A DNA stretch of 64,000 nt from Sphingopyxis yananensis (GTDB lineage: Bacteria > Pseudomonadota > Alphaproteobacteria > Sphingomonadales > Sphingomonadaceae). Of the stretch, positions 9,171 through 18,003 are shown one piece after another (the stretch's first letter is position 1; the number at the start of each line of letters is the position of its first letter). The position numbers and the translations under genes are program-made. The notes under the pieces are model-generated. The model saw nothing but the letters and a program-made list of their open reading frames with translations. It was not told the origin of the DNA and did no database searches. The stretch is taken from assembly GCF_020687785.1 (NCBI RefSeq), contig NZ_JAJEWI010000001.1, positions 62,001 to 126,000 on the forward strand, given 5' to 3'.

Positions 9171-10613
9171 ATGAAATTTGCCGACCTCGGCCTATCCGAC
9201 GAACTTATGCGTGCCGTTACAGAAGCGGGCTATGATGAACCGACGCCTATTCAGGCTGGGGCCATCCCGTCCGTTCTAATGATGCGTGACCTCATTGGTA
9301 TTGCACAAACAGGGACCGGTAAAACCGCGTCTTTCGTTCTGCCGATGATCGATATTTTGGCCCATGGGCGAACACGGGCCTTGATGCCACGTTCGTTGAT
9401 TTTGGAACCGACCCGCGAACTCGCGGCGCAGGTGGCCGAGAATTTCGAAAAATACGGAAAATATCACAAGCTTAGTATGGCGTTGTTGATCGGCGGCGTG
9501 CAGATGGGCGATCAAATCAAGGCCTTGGAAAAGGGCGTGGACGTATTGATCGCGACACCGGGCCGCTTGATGGACCTGTTTGAGCGCGGCAAAATCTTGC
9601 TGACGGGCTGCGATTTACTGGTGATCGACGAAGCCGACCGTATGCTGGATATGGGCTTTATTCCGGATATTGAAAATATCTGCACCAAGCTGCCCGCGAA
9701 TCGTCAGACGTTGCTGTTCTCTGCGACGATGCCCGCACCGATCAAGAAATTGGCGGACAAATTCTTGTCCAACCCCAAGATGATCGAAGTGTCACGTCCG
9801 GCATCGACCAACAAAAATATTGTGCAATATCTGGTGCCCTCTGCGGAACGGAAAAAGCGTGAAACGCTTCGCGCGCTGTTGCAGGCCGAAGAAGTCAGTA
9901 CCGCGATTGTATTTTGTAACCGCAAAACGACCGTGCGTGAATTGGCCAAATCTTTGCAACGTCATCGTTATTTGGCGAGCGAAATTCATGGCGATATGGA
10001 CCAGTCCAGCCGCTTGGCGGAATTGGAACGCTTTAAACGCGGTGATGTGAATATTTTGGTGGCGTCGGATGTGGCCGCGCGCGGATTGGACGTAAAGGGC
10101 GTCAGCCATGTGTTCAATTTTGACGCCCCATGGCACCCCGACGATTATGTTCACCGTATTGGCCGGACCGGACGGGGGGGTGCCAAGGGACGTGCTTTCA
10201 CCTTGATGACTCCGTCTGACGCCGAAGCGATTGATAATATTCAAAAGCTGACGGGCAGCAAAATTGATGTGCTCAAGCTGGAATTGCCAGAACCCGCGGC
10301 GCGCGGACGTGGTGATAAGCCGCGGCGTCAAGACGATGGCCGCGATGATGCCGATGTTGGGCGGGATAAGCGCGAAAATCGTGAAAGCCGTGAAAGCCGA
10401 GAAGGCAGCGATAAACGTGATGGTCAGGACAATGGCGACAGCCGCGATTATGGCTCATCACGATCGTCCAAGTCGCGGCGCTCTGGTCGAGGACAAGATC
10501 ACAAGCCACGCTGGGACGAAAGCTTGGGCCGCGACCCCAATGCGGTTGATGGGCCCGACGAAGGGTGGAATGGCCCCATTCCCGCCTTTTTGTCCGTAGG
10601 CGTTGGCGGATAA
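9171..10613 (+). CDS. DEAD-box ATP-dependent RNA helicase (RhlE-like)
   Basis: About 480 residues. It shows all DEAD-box motifs: the Q motif (PTPIQAGAIP), motif I AQTGTGKT, PTRELAAQ, TPGRLMDL, DEADRMLDMGF, SATMP, and in the second RecA domain VFCNRK, ASDVAARGLDVKGVSHV and HRIGRTGRGG. It unwinds RNA duplexes, probably in ribosome assembly or mRNA decay. The last 110 residues are a highly charged, low-complexity tail rich in Arg, Asp, Ser and Gly, typical of an RNA-binding extension. The ATG at 9171 (MKFADLGLS) is chosen because DEAD-box proteins of this class start here; the upstream 31 codons look untranslated. Confidence 0.92.
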   Translation: MKFADLGLSDELMRAVTEAGYDEPTPIQAGAIPSVLMMRDLIGIAQTGTGKTASFVLPMIDILAHGRTRALMPRSLILEPTRELAAQVAENFEKYGKYHKLSMALLIGGVQMGDQIKALEKGVDVLIATPGRLMDLFERGKILLTGCDLLVIDEADRMLDMGFIPDIENICTKLPANRQTLLFSATMPAPIKKLADKFLSNPKMIEVSRPASTNKNIVQYLVPSAERKKRETLRALLQAEEVSTAIVFCNRKTTVRELAKSLQRHRYLASEIHGDMDQSSRLAELERFKRGDVNILVASDVAARGLDVKGVSHVFNFDAPWHPDDYVHRIGRTGRGGAKGRAFTLMTPSDAEAIDNIQKLTGSKIDVLKLELPEPAARGRGDKPRRQDDGRDDADVGRDKRENRESRESREGSDKRDGQDNGDSRDYGSSRSSKSRRSGRGQDHKPRWDESLGRDPNAVDGPDEGWNGPIPAFLSVGVGG

Positions 10614-10651
10614 TTTATCCGCACGATTAATACTCTATTTCAAAAGTCATA

Positions 10652-10690
10652 AAGAAAGGCGCGGAAGAAATCTTCTTCCGCGCCTTTCTT
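10652..10690. terminator. Bidirectional hairpin terminator
   Basis: Perfect 18-base inverted repeat (AAGAAAGGCGCGGAAGAA and complement) around a three-base gap. It sits between the converging helicase gene and the exported two-repeat protein gene; its A/T flanks suit termination from both sides. Confidence 0.9.
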
Positions 10691-10729
10691 TCTTATGGCG
10701 GGCCATAAGGCGCGACGAAAATATGTGCC

Positions 10730-11320
10730 TTATTTGGCGGGCTGAGCAACCTCCGCGCTGGTTTCAGCGCCAGCTTCCGGTTTGGCCTGAGCGATTGCGG
10801 CGGCAAATTGTTCTGCGGTGAAGCTGCTGGATAGGCCGTGTGCGGCGATGAAAAAGCTGTTGCTTGGTAAGCGCACATCACCCTCGGTCGTGGTCAAAAT
10901 GACCCCGTCGGCATCCGCCGATTTGACGGTGCCCACCTCTGCCGTGCCGTTCAGGCTTTTCACGGATGCACCAGGAACCAAGGCGGCGGTAACCGCCGCT
11001 TGCGCTGCTGCTTTTTGCTGGGCGATGCCGGCTGTCAATTGTTCCAGCGTGACGCCAATTGCAGGGCCTTTCTCACCCGCACCAAAGGATGCATTGGGCA
11101 AAGCGATTTGTTGATCGCCCATGTTGATGACACTGTTGGTGCCGTCATTGCTGGAGACCGTTCCAATGACCGCGCCAGCGCTGTCATAGACTGTGGTGCC
11201 CGTATTCAGCGTAACGCCAGCAGGCGCAGCCGCATCTTGCGCTATCGCCGTGGCGGGAACCGCAATGGTCCCAGCCGCACTCAAGGCAACAGCGATAGCA
11301 AGATTGGCAAAGCTTTTCAT
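10730..11320 (-). CDS. Exported protein with two PRC-barrel-like repeats, unknown function
   Basis: The 196-residue product starts with a clear Sec signal peptide (MKSFANLAIAVALSAAG, cleavage near ATAIAQDA). The mature part holds two related beta-rich repeats: one with VYDSAGAVIGTVSSND and LPNASFG, the other with SLNGTAEVGTVKSAD and LPSNSFF. They are separated by an Ala/Gln-rich helix that recurs after the second repeat (TAEQFAAAIAQAK). The pattern of xG-x-V-G-T-V followed by LP-x-xxF resembles PRC-barrel-like exported proteins common in Sphingomonadales, but I cannot name a function. The start at 11320 is preceded by GGAG. A CtrA-like TTAACCAT lies about 115 bases upstream. Confidence 0.75.
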   Translation of the reverse strand: MKSFANLAIAVALSAAGTIAVPATAIAQDAAAPAGVTLNTGTTVYDSAGAVIGTVSSNDGTNSVINMGDQQIALPNASFGAGEKGPAIGVTLEQLTAGIAQQKAAAQAAVTAALVPGASVKSLNGTAEVGTVKSADADGVILTTTEGDVRLPSNSFFIAAHGLSSSFTAEQFAAAIAQAKPEAGAETSAEVAQPAK

Positions 11321-11584
11321 AATTTGGTGTCTCCGAAAAACGATAATTCGAAGACCCAAGCTAAGACAGCAACGCTGATGGGTTAAAGCTATTGGGGACG
11401 GTGTGTGGCATCTATGGGGTGAATTGACCAAAAATTAACCATAAAATGCAAATTGATAGCTATTTTTGACCATTTATATCCCGCAAATGGCGACAAATCA
11501 CGCAATGAGCAAAGGGTCAACGGCAACAGTTTTGCGGACAATATCTGCTATATTTTTTGTCGATGTCCGCTGCGTTCAAGCCGG

Positions 11585-13891
11585 TCAGGCAATTTTAACA
11601 AAGCTGTCCAGCACGCGCTTACTGCCTGTCTGTTCAAAATCGACTTCCAACTTATTGCCGTCCATATCCGTGATGTGGCCATAGCCGAATTTTTCATGGA
11701 ACACGCGCTGGCCAATCGCCAGATCGGACCGTGCTTTGCTGGCGAAAGAGGCCGAGGCCGTCTTGCTGGGGGTGGGGGAACGGGTAACAGTGGCCGACTG
11801 GACCATATCGCGCTGCCACGCTGGGCCACGATCTTGACCATATCGCCCTTGGTTGGACGCAACATGGGCGAAGGGGTCGCTGTCCGCGCCCCAGCGCGTC
11901 GTCCAATGATTGGCGCTGGCCCCGACGCTATTTTCCGCCTCGACATGCTCGGGGGGGATTTCGGCGATAAAGCGGCTGGGAATGCTGCTGGTCCATTGGC
12001 CATAAATGCGGCGGTTGGCGGCGTGAAATATGCTGGCGCGTTTGCGCGCGCGGGTGATGGCGACATAGGCCAGTCGCCGCTCTTCTTCTAGGCTGGCGAT
12101 GCCGCCTTCGTCGAGCGCCCTTTGGGATGGGAACACCCCTTCTTCCCATCCAGCCAGATATACATAGTCAAATTCCAAGCCTTTGCTGGCGTGGATGGTC
12201 ATGATCGTAACATTTTCCGCATTGTCTTGATTGTCGCGGTCCATCACCAAACTGACATGTTCCAAAAATGCGTCCAGCGTTTCATATTCTTCCATCGCGC
12301 GGACCAGTTCGGACAGATTTTCCAAACGGCCCGCATTATCGGCGCTGCGGTCGGCTTGCAGCATGGCGGTATAGCCGCTGTCTTCCAAAATGATTTGCGT
12401 TAGTTCGGCATGGTTCAGCGCCGCCGTCTGGTCGCGCCAACCGCGCACCATCGCTACGAAAGCGGCCAATTGACGGCGGGCTTGCGGTGTCAATTCGTCC
12501 GTTTCCACCAATTGCGACGCGGCGCTGAACAGCGACATTTGCTGGGCGCGGGCATATTGATGGATACGGGACAAGGCCTTGTCACCCAAACCGCGCTTGG
12601 GAACATTGACGATCCGCTCAAAAGCCAGATCATCGCTGGCCGAATGAACCAGCCGTAAATAAGCCATAGCATCGCGAATTTCGGCGCGTTCATAGAAACG
12701 AAAGCCGCCAATGATGCGATAGGGCAGGCCGGTGGCGATAAAGCGTTCTTCAAATTCGCGGGTTTGGAATTGGGCGCGCACCAAAATGGCGGTGTGGTCC
12801 AGCCCAATGCCTTGGCGTTGCAAGCTGTCCAATTCCTCGCCAATGCGCCGCGCTTCCTCGGGTCCATCCCAGACGCCGTTAATATGAACTTTGTCGCCAG
12901 CGTCCAATTCCGTCCACAAGGTCTTGCCCAAACGCCCGCTATTTTGGGAGATGAGCGCCGACGCGGCCGCCAAAATTTGCGGGGTGGACCGGTAATTTTG
13001 CTCCAGCTTGATCACCGCCGCACCAGGAAAATCTTTTTCAAAGCGCAGGATATTGGCCACTTCTGCGCCGCGCCAGCTATAAATGCTTTGGTCGTCATCG
13101 CCGACACAGCAGATGTTCTTGCGGCTTTGCGCCAACAAACGCAGCCACAGATATTGGCTGGCATTGGTGTCCTGATATTCGTCCACCATGATATATTTGA
13201 AACGCTGCTGATATTGTTCCAACACATCGCGGTGGCTGCGCAGGATCACCAACATATGCAGCAGCAAATCCCCGAAATCACAGGCGTTTAATGTCTTGAG
13301 CCGCGCTTGGTACAGGGCATAGAAATGCTGTCCCTTGCCATCGGCAAAGGCTTCGCTTTCGCTGGCGTCCAAGTCGCTGGGCGTCAGTCCGCGGTTTTTC
13401 CAGCGGTCAATCAGCGCGGCCAATTGCTTAGCGGGCCAGCGTTTATCGTCCAGCCCCTCGGCCTGAATAAGCTGTTTCAACACCCGCAATTGATCGTCGG
13501 TGTCCAAAATGACAAAATTGCTTTGCAGACCGACCAATTCGCTGTGGCGGCGCAGCATTTTGGCGGCGACCGAGTGGAAAGTGCCCAGCCATGGCATCCC
13601 TTCGACATCGTCGCCGATCATCCGCCCCATGCGTTCGCGCATTTCGCGCGCGGCTTTGTTGGTAAAGGTGACGGCCAAAATCTCGGACGGCCATGCGCGG
13701 CGCGTCGCAATAATATGCGCCAAACGCGCGGTCAGCGCTGCCGTTTTTCCGGTTCCAGCACCCGCCAACATCAACACAGGGCCTTCGGTGGTCAACACCG
13801 CCTCGCGCTGCGGCGCGTTCAGGCCGCGCAAATAGGCTGGTTCAGACGCAATAGGCGCGGGTTCGGGGGCATGGAAAGGATTTTGGGTCAC
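11585..13891 (-). CDS. uvrD: UvrD/PcrA-type 3'-5' DNA helicase
   Basis: Superfamily 1A helicase of 768 residues. Motifs in order: Q-motif LNAPQREAV, Walker A GAGTGKTAALTAR, FTNKAAREMRER (Ia), MVDEYQDTNASQY (II), VGDDDQSIYSWRGAE (III), LEQNYRSTPQIL (IV), TIHASKGLEFDYVYLAGWEEG (V) and AYVAITRARKR (VI). It acts in nucleotide excision and mismatch repair and removes proteins from DNA. The C-terminal residues include a Tudor-like segment (RVFHEKFGYGHITDMDGNKLEVDFE), as in PcrA, where this domain contacts RNA polymerase. UvrD and PcrA cannot be distinguished by eye here. Confidence 0.92.
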   Translation of the reverse strand: MTQNPFHAPEPAPIASEPAYLRGLNAPQREAVLTTEGPVLMLAGAGTGKTAALTARLAHIIATRRAWPSEILAVTFTNKAAREMRERMGRMIGDDVEGMPWLGTFHSVAAKMLRRHSELVGLQSNFVILDTDDQLRVLKQLIQAEGLDDKRWPAKQLAALIDRWKNRGLTPSDLDASESEAFADGKGQHFYALYQARLKTLNACDFGDLLLHMLVILRSHRDVLEQYQQRFKYIMVDEYQDTNASQYLWLRLLAQSRKNICCVGDDDQSIYSWRGAEVANILRFEKDFPGAAVIKLEQNYRSTPQILAAASALISQNSGRLGKTLWTELDAGDKVHINGVWDGPEEARRIGEELDSLQRQGIGLDHTAILVRAQFQTREFEERFIATGLPYRIIGGFRFYERAEIRDAMAYLRLVHSASDDLAFERIVNVPKRGLGDKALSRIHQYARAQQMSLFSAASQLVETDELTPQARRQLAAFVAMVRGWRDQTAALNHAELTQIILEDSGYTAMLQADRSADNAGRLENLSELVRAMEEYETLDAFLEHVSLVMDRDNQDNAENVTIMTIHASKGLEFDYVYLAGWEEGVFPSQRALDEGGIASLEEERRLAYVAITRARKRASIFHAANRRIYGQWTSSIPSRFIAEIPPEHVEAENSVGASANHWTTRWGADSDPFAHVASNQGRYGQDRGPAWQRDMVQSATVTRSPTPSKTASASFASKARSDLAIGQRVFHEKFGYGHITDMDGNKLEVDFEQTGSKRVLDSFVKIA

Positions 13892-14039
13892 GGTGAACGA
13901 TTAGGGAACAGCTGTCTTTTTGTCCAGCAGGGTGACGGGCTTATTTGCATGCTTTGGTACTTGCATCGTGCCGCGTTCCGCTCTTTAACACCGCACCATA
14001 TTGCACAATTGCGGGCTATGCCGCTCCGCCATTGGCTGA

Positions 14040-15338
14040 TTGACCATATGGAAAGGTCTGCATTTGCTAAATTTAGCGCCATATCGCGCGAACGGGCGCG
14101 TGCTTTCTGCCAGCCTTGTTGGGACGGCGGTCGAATTTTATGATTTTTATATTTATGGCACGGCTGCGGCCTTGGTGTTCGGCCCGCTATTTTTTCCGAC
14201 GGAATCCGCATCCGCCCAGTTGATGCTCAGTTTCATGAGCTTTGCACTGGCCTTTTTTGCACGGCCTGTCGGGGCAGTCGTCTTTGGCCATTTCGGCGAC
14301 AGGGTGGGCCGTAAATCCACATTGGTCGCATCATTGATGCTGATGGGGGCTTCCACCACGCTGATCGCCTTTTTGCCGACCCATGCGATGGTGGGCTGGG
14401 TTGCGCCCTTCTTGCTATGCTTGCTGCGCTTTGGTCAGGGGCTGGGGCTGGGCGGTGAATGGGGCGGTGCGGCGCTGTTGGCGGTGGAAAATGCGCCCAA
14501 AGGCTGGCGCGCCCGTTTTGGCATGTTCCCGCAATTGGGCGCGCCCGTGGGCTTTATCGCGGCCAACGGCCTGTTCCTGATCCTTGGTCTGACACTGAGT
14601 GACGCAGATTTCATGGCTTGGGGCTGGCGCATTCCGTTCTTATTTTCGGCGGTGTTGGTCGGGCTGGGCCTATGGGTGCGTCTGAAGATCGGCGAAACGC
14701 CCGCCTTTGCCGAGGTATTGGAAAAAGGCCCACCAGAAGGCGTGCCGATCAGCCTGTTGCTGCGCCATCATTTGACACTGACCTTGGCTGGCATATTCGC
14801 GGTGGTGGCCTGTTTCGCGATTTTCTATCTCGCGACATCCTTTGCCTTGGCGCATGGCACCACGGTATTGGGTTATAATCGCACCGAATTTTTGGTCGTC
14901 CAACTGTTCGCCATTCTGTTCATGGCGGCGGGGATTATTTATTCCGGCTATAAAAGCGACGCAACCAGCGCGCAAAAGGTGCTGACATGGGGCTGCGGCG
15001 CGACGATTGTGATCGGCCTTGGCTTTGGCCCGTTGCTGGCGTCGGGCAATTTGTGGCTGGTGTGGATGGGCCTGTCGGCATCGCTATTTGTAATGGGCTT
15101 GGTCTATGGCCCATTAAGCGTGTGGCTGACCGAATTATTCCCCGTGCATTTGCGCTATACCGGATCGTCTATCGCTTTTAATGGCGGCGGGATTTTGGGC
15201 GGCGCGGCGGCCCCCATCATCGCGCAGGCCTTGGGCGATTGGGGCGGAACACAGGTGATCGGCCTATATCTGGCCTTGGCGGGTGTCGTCAGTTGGCTAG
15301 GCCTGATGGTGGTGCGCCGCAAGAAGTTGGCTGCATAA
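14040..15338 (+). CDS. MHS-family MFS transporter (metabolite:H+ symporter)
   Basis: Inner-membrane transporter of about 432 residues with twelve predicted helices. GTAVEFYDFYIYGTAAALVFG in helix 1 and GHFGDRVGRKSTLVA in loop 2-3 are signatures of the metabolite:H+ symporter subfamily (ProP, ShiA, KgtP). RFGQGLGLGGEWGGAALLAVE is the conserved helix 4-5 region. Substrates in this family are organic acids or osmolytes; the particular one cannot be predicted. No ATG is available near the conserved N-terminus, so a TTG at 14040 or a nearby TTG is the likely start. It is transcribed alone and followed by a strong terminator. Confidence 0.82.
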   Translation: MTIWKGLHLLNLAPYRANGRVLSASLVGTAVEFYDFYIYGTAAALVFGPLFFPTESASAQLMLSFMSFALAFFARPVGAVVFGHFGDRVGRKSTLVASLMLMGASTTLIAFLPTHAMVGWVAPFLLCLLRFGQGLGLGGEWGGAALLAVENAPKGWRARFGMFPQLGAPVGFIAANGLFLILGLTLSDADFMAWGWRIPFLFSAVLVGLGLWVRLKIGETPAFAEVLEKGPPEGVPISLLLRHHLTLTLAGIFAVVACFAIFYLATSFALAHGTTVLGYNRTEFLVVQLFAILFMAAGIIYSGYKSDATSAQKVLTWGCGATIVIGLGFGPLLASGNLWLVWMGLSASLFVMGLVYGPLSVWLTELFPVHLRYTGSSIAFNGGGILGGAAAPIIAQALGDWGGTQVIGLYLALAGVVSWLGLMVVRRKKLAA

Positions 15339-15355
15339 ACCGATTGGGACAGGAT

Positions 15356-15390
15356 AAAAAAAACGCCGCTCCGGTTGGGGCGGCGTTTTT
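15356..15390 (+). terminator. Intrinsic terminator
   Basis: Arms AAAAACGCCGC and GCGGCGTTTTT with a ten-base loop region follow the MHS transporter stop by about 20 bases. The T-run makes it a classical rho-independent site, possibly also serving rsmD from the other strand. Confidence 0.88.
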
Positions 15391-15433
15391 GCTATGTCTT
15401 GTGTTGGTTTCGGCCCATGATGTGGGGAGGGGC

Positions 15434-16018
15434 TCAGTCGGCCTTATCTGTCTGATCGACCTGATCCGCTGGCGCGGCGATGGTGCGCAGCAAGCTGAGC
15501 TTGGCTTTGCCGACCTTGCGCTCGGCCTCCATTTCAAAACCGCGAATATTCACCTCTTCGGTTCCGGCGGTTTCGATGGACACCCATGTGCCCGCACCCA
15601 CCCAGCCCAAGCGACGCAATTTATCGAGCGCGACGCTGCCCGCGCCCGTACCATAAGGGGCGTCGATAAAGATGATATCATAGCCACGGCGCGCTGGACC
15701 CAAGGACATCACGGAACCCGCCCGTACCTCGGCCCGCTTACCGGCATCCAAGCTCGTCAGATTTTTCTTGAGCGCGTCCAACGCGTCGCGGTCTTGCTCC
15801 GCGAACAAGCAGCTTTCGGCCCCGCGTGACAAAGCCTCCAGCCCCAAAGCGCCAGAGCCCGCGAACAGGTCCGCCACCACCAGGCCTTCAAAGCTGCCGA
15901 CACGGCTGGTCAGCATGGAAAACAGTGTTTCGCGCGTGCGGTCCGCCGTGGGACGGGTGGCGTCATTTTTGGGGGCCAGCAATTTGCGCCCGCGCCATTC
16001 ACCAGAAATAATACGCAT
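15434..16018 (-). CDS. rsmD: 16S rRNA (guanine(966)-N(2))-methyltransferase
   Basis: Protein of 194 residues matching RsmD: it opens with MRIISGEWRGRKL, contains RPTADRTRETLFSML, the SAM-binding loop VADLFAGSGALGLEALSRG and the catalytic motif IFIDAPYGTG, which corresponds to the DPPY-type motif with Ala at the second position. It methylates G966 of 16S rRNA in the cytoplasm. Its ATG overlaps the stop codon of the upstream pseudouridine synthase by one base (TGATG), so the two rRNA-modification genes form an operon with coupled translation, a common alphaproteobacterial arrangement. Confidence 0.93.
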   Translation of the reverse strand: MRIISGEWRGRKLLAPKNDATRPTADRTRETLFSMLTSRVGSFEGLVVADLFAGSGALGLEALSRGAESCLFAEQDRDALDALKKNLTSLDAGKRAEVRAGSVMSLGPARRGYDIIFIDAPYGTGAGSVALDKLRRLGWVGAGTWVSIETAGTEEVNIRGFEMEAERKVGKAKLSLLRTIAAPADQVDQTDKAD

Positions 16019-17304
16019 CAGCTAAGTAACCTACGGAATTGGAACAAGATATCACGCGGAACTACATCGACCTGACCGGCCTCCAGCCCGTCGATGCTAA
16101 ACTCGCCATAGCGAACACGGATCAAGCGGCTGACTTGCAAACCCAAATGTTCCAGCACGTTACGCACTTCGCGGTTCTTGCCTTCGGTCAGGGTCAGTTC
16201 AATCCATTGGTTGCGGCCTGTACGCCGTTCCAAATTGGCGTCGATTTTGCCATAGCGCACGCCATCAATTTCAACGCCCAGCACCAATTCTTCGAGCTGG
16301 GCTTGCGATACATCACCAAAGGCGCGGGCACGATAGGTGCGTTCTACGCCGCTGGCGGGCAGTTCCAGCTTGCGCTTAAATTCGCCATCATTGGTCAGCA
16401 GCATCAGCCCTTCGGTGTTATAGTCCAATCGGCCAACCGGCATCAATCGCGGCAAACCTTCGGGCAACACATCATAAATGGTTTTGCGCCCTTTGGGGTC
16501 GCGGGCCGCCGTCAAGCACCCCACTGGCTTGTAAAAACGATAGAGGCGGGTCGAAACCGGCTTGGCGACCGGATTGCCATCGACCGTGAGCCCGTCAAGG
16601 CTGGCCAGCAAAGGCGCAGGCTGGGTAATTAATTCCCCGTTCAGCGCGATGCGTCCTTCGTCGATCATCCGTTCCACGTCGCGGCGCGAACCGACGCCGG
16701 CACGGGCCAGTAACTTCGCAATGCGCTGGGGCCCGTCGATCAAATCGCCTTCACTGTCGACTTCGGTGTCGGATCCATTGCTGTGCGGACGTGCGGGGGC
16801 CTTGCGCGGTGCGGACTTGGCCGAACTTTCTTGGCGCAGCGTGCGTGTGTCGGGCCCGCGCGTGTCCGAGGGACGGCGGCGGTTGGGGCGGTCGCTGCGG
16901 CCCGCATCCACGCGTGCGTCAGTGCGGCGGTGGGCTGGTCGGTCATCGCGGCGCGAGGGGGCGCGGTTATCGCTTCGGCCCGTGCTGCGCGCATCGGCGC
17001 GATAGGGCGAACGCGCATCATCGCGTGAACCTGTGCGTGATGGGGCGCCGTCACGCGGGTTTCCACGGCTGGGCGCACGATCAGGGCGTTGGCCGCCGGA
17101 GCGTTCGGCTCGACCGCCTTCGCTGTGTTGGCCGCGCGGCGCATCATTTTGCTTGCTGAAACGGCGATCAGATCGAGGGGCATCACGGCCCTCGGCGCGG
17201 CTGTCAGCGCGGCTAGTGCCGCGACCCGTTGGGGTGCGGCCCGAGCGGCCGCCACTAGGGCTGCCGCGATCTGAAGGGGGGCGAGGTGGACGTCGTGTCG
17301 TCAT
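16018..17304 (-). CDS. rluB: RluB-type rRNA pseudouridine synthase with long disordered N-terminus
   Basis: About 428 residues. The C-terminal 240 residues hold an S4 RNA-binding domain (RIAKLLARAGVGSRRDVERMI) and a RsuA/RluB catalytic domain with the active-site Asp in GRLDYNTEGLMLLTNDG. It isomerises uridine in 23S rRNA (RluB) or possibly RluE/RsuA sites. The first 190 residues are low-complexity, dominated by Arg, Ser, Asp, Gly and Pro, and resemble the tail of the DEAD-box helicase in this window; such extensions bind RNA nonspecifically. The ATG at 17304 (MTTRRPPRPP) is chosen because the upstream 47 codons lack this composition. Confidence 0.88.
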   Translation of the reverse strand: MTTRRPPRPPSDRGSPSGGRSGRTPTGRGTSRADSRAEGRDAPRSDRRFSKQNDAPRGQHSEGGRAERSGGQRPDRAPSRGNPRDGAPSRTGSRDDARSPYRADARSTGRSDNRAPSRRDDRPAHRRTDARVDAGRSDRPNRRRPSDTRGPDTRTLRQESSAKSAPRKAPARPHSNGSDTEVDSEGDLIDGPQRIAKLLARAGVGSRRDVERMIDEGRIALNGELITQPAPLLASLDGLTVDGNPVAKPVSTRLYRFYKPVGCLTAARDPKGRKTIYDVLPEGLPRLMPVGRLDYNTEGLMLLTNDGEFKRKLELPASGVERTYRARAFGDVSQAQLEELVLGVEIDGVRYGKIDANLERRTGRNQWIELTLTEGKNREVRNVLEHLGLQVSRLIRVRYGEFSIDGLEAGQVDVVPRDILFQFRRLLS

Positions 17305-17466
17305 CGCGGGAATAAGGCTTTCTGTTATGGCTGTCTTTACAGCCGAATATGTTGCGTTTCTGCCACGTTCATAGCCCGAAAATGGTCGGTTCGTCGATGG
17401 GGTGTCGATGCCATCTTGTAAGAATCTATCTGGCAAGTCATGCAAATGGTGACTGAAGGAATAAAG

Positions 17467-17904
17467 ATGCTCTTCGCGTTTCGCCCGTCATCCGTCAAGC
17501 GGCTGTTGATTATCGAGGACGATCCCTTGATCGCTTTCGATAATGAATATGCATTGAAACAACATGGCTATGAGGTGATCGCCACGGTCGAGAGTGGGGA
17601 GGCGGCGGTGCCCTTCATTGCGGACGTACCGCTGGATGCCCTGATTTTGGACATGGAATTGGCGGGCCATATGACGGGCCGTGATGTCGCCCGATTGGCC
17701 AAAGACCGCAAAATACCGGTATTGTTGGTAACGGGGAAACGCCCCGATGACGTCGCGGACTTTGCCATTTCATGCCTGCATAAACCGCATACGCCTGCCT
17801 TGTTGTTATCGGCCCTGCGCGGGTTGGATATGATGATTGCCAAACGAAAAATGCCCCGTAAAATTCGCGGGATAGAGACATTTTGGCGGCCAGAGATCAT
17901 CTGA
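17467..17904 (+). CDS. Single-domain response regulator (receiver protein)
   Basis: Protein of 145 residues with only a CheY-like receiver domain. The acidic pair is in LLIIEDDPL, the phospho-acceptor Asp is at about residue 62 (LILDMELAG), the switch Thr is in LLVTGKRP, and the conserved Lys is in CLHKPH. No DNA-binding or output domain follows, only a basic tail. The ATG at 17467 has GAAGGAAT upstream. No histidine kinase is adjacent, so its partner is unknown; it may act as a phosphate shuttle or phosphate sink. Confidence 0.85.
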   Translation: MLFAFRPSSVKRLLIIEDDPLIAFDNEYALKQHGYEVIATVESGEAAVPFIADVPLDALILDMELAGHMTGRDVARLAKDRKIPVLLVTGKRPDDVADFAISCLHKPHTPALLLSALRGLDMMIAKRKMPRKIRGIETFWRPEII

Positions 17905-18003
17905 TCATTCAAACTAATCGGGCCATGGTGAAATTCACCGTTTCAATTGCTGGCCAAGGCCTTTAACCCCAAGGCTTAACCCAGCAGCGGAGGATTTGCA
18001 GAT

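Noticed and set aside
11435..11442. TTAACCAT as a CtrA site
   Set aside because: Eight bases alone occur by chance; kept only as a hint, not as a feature.
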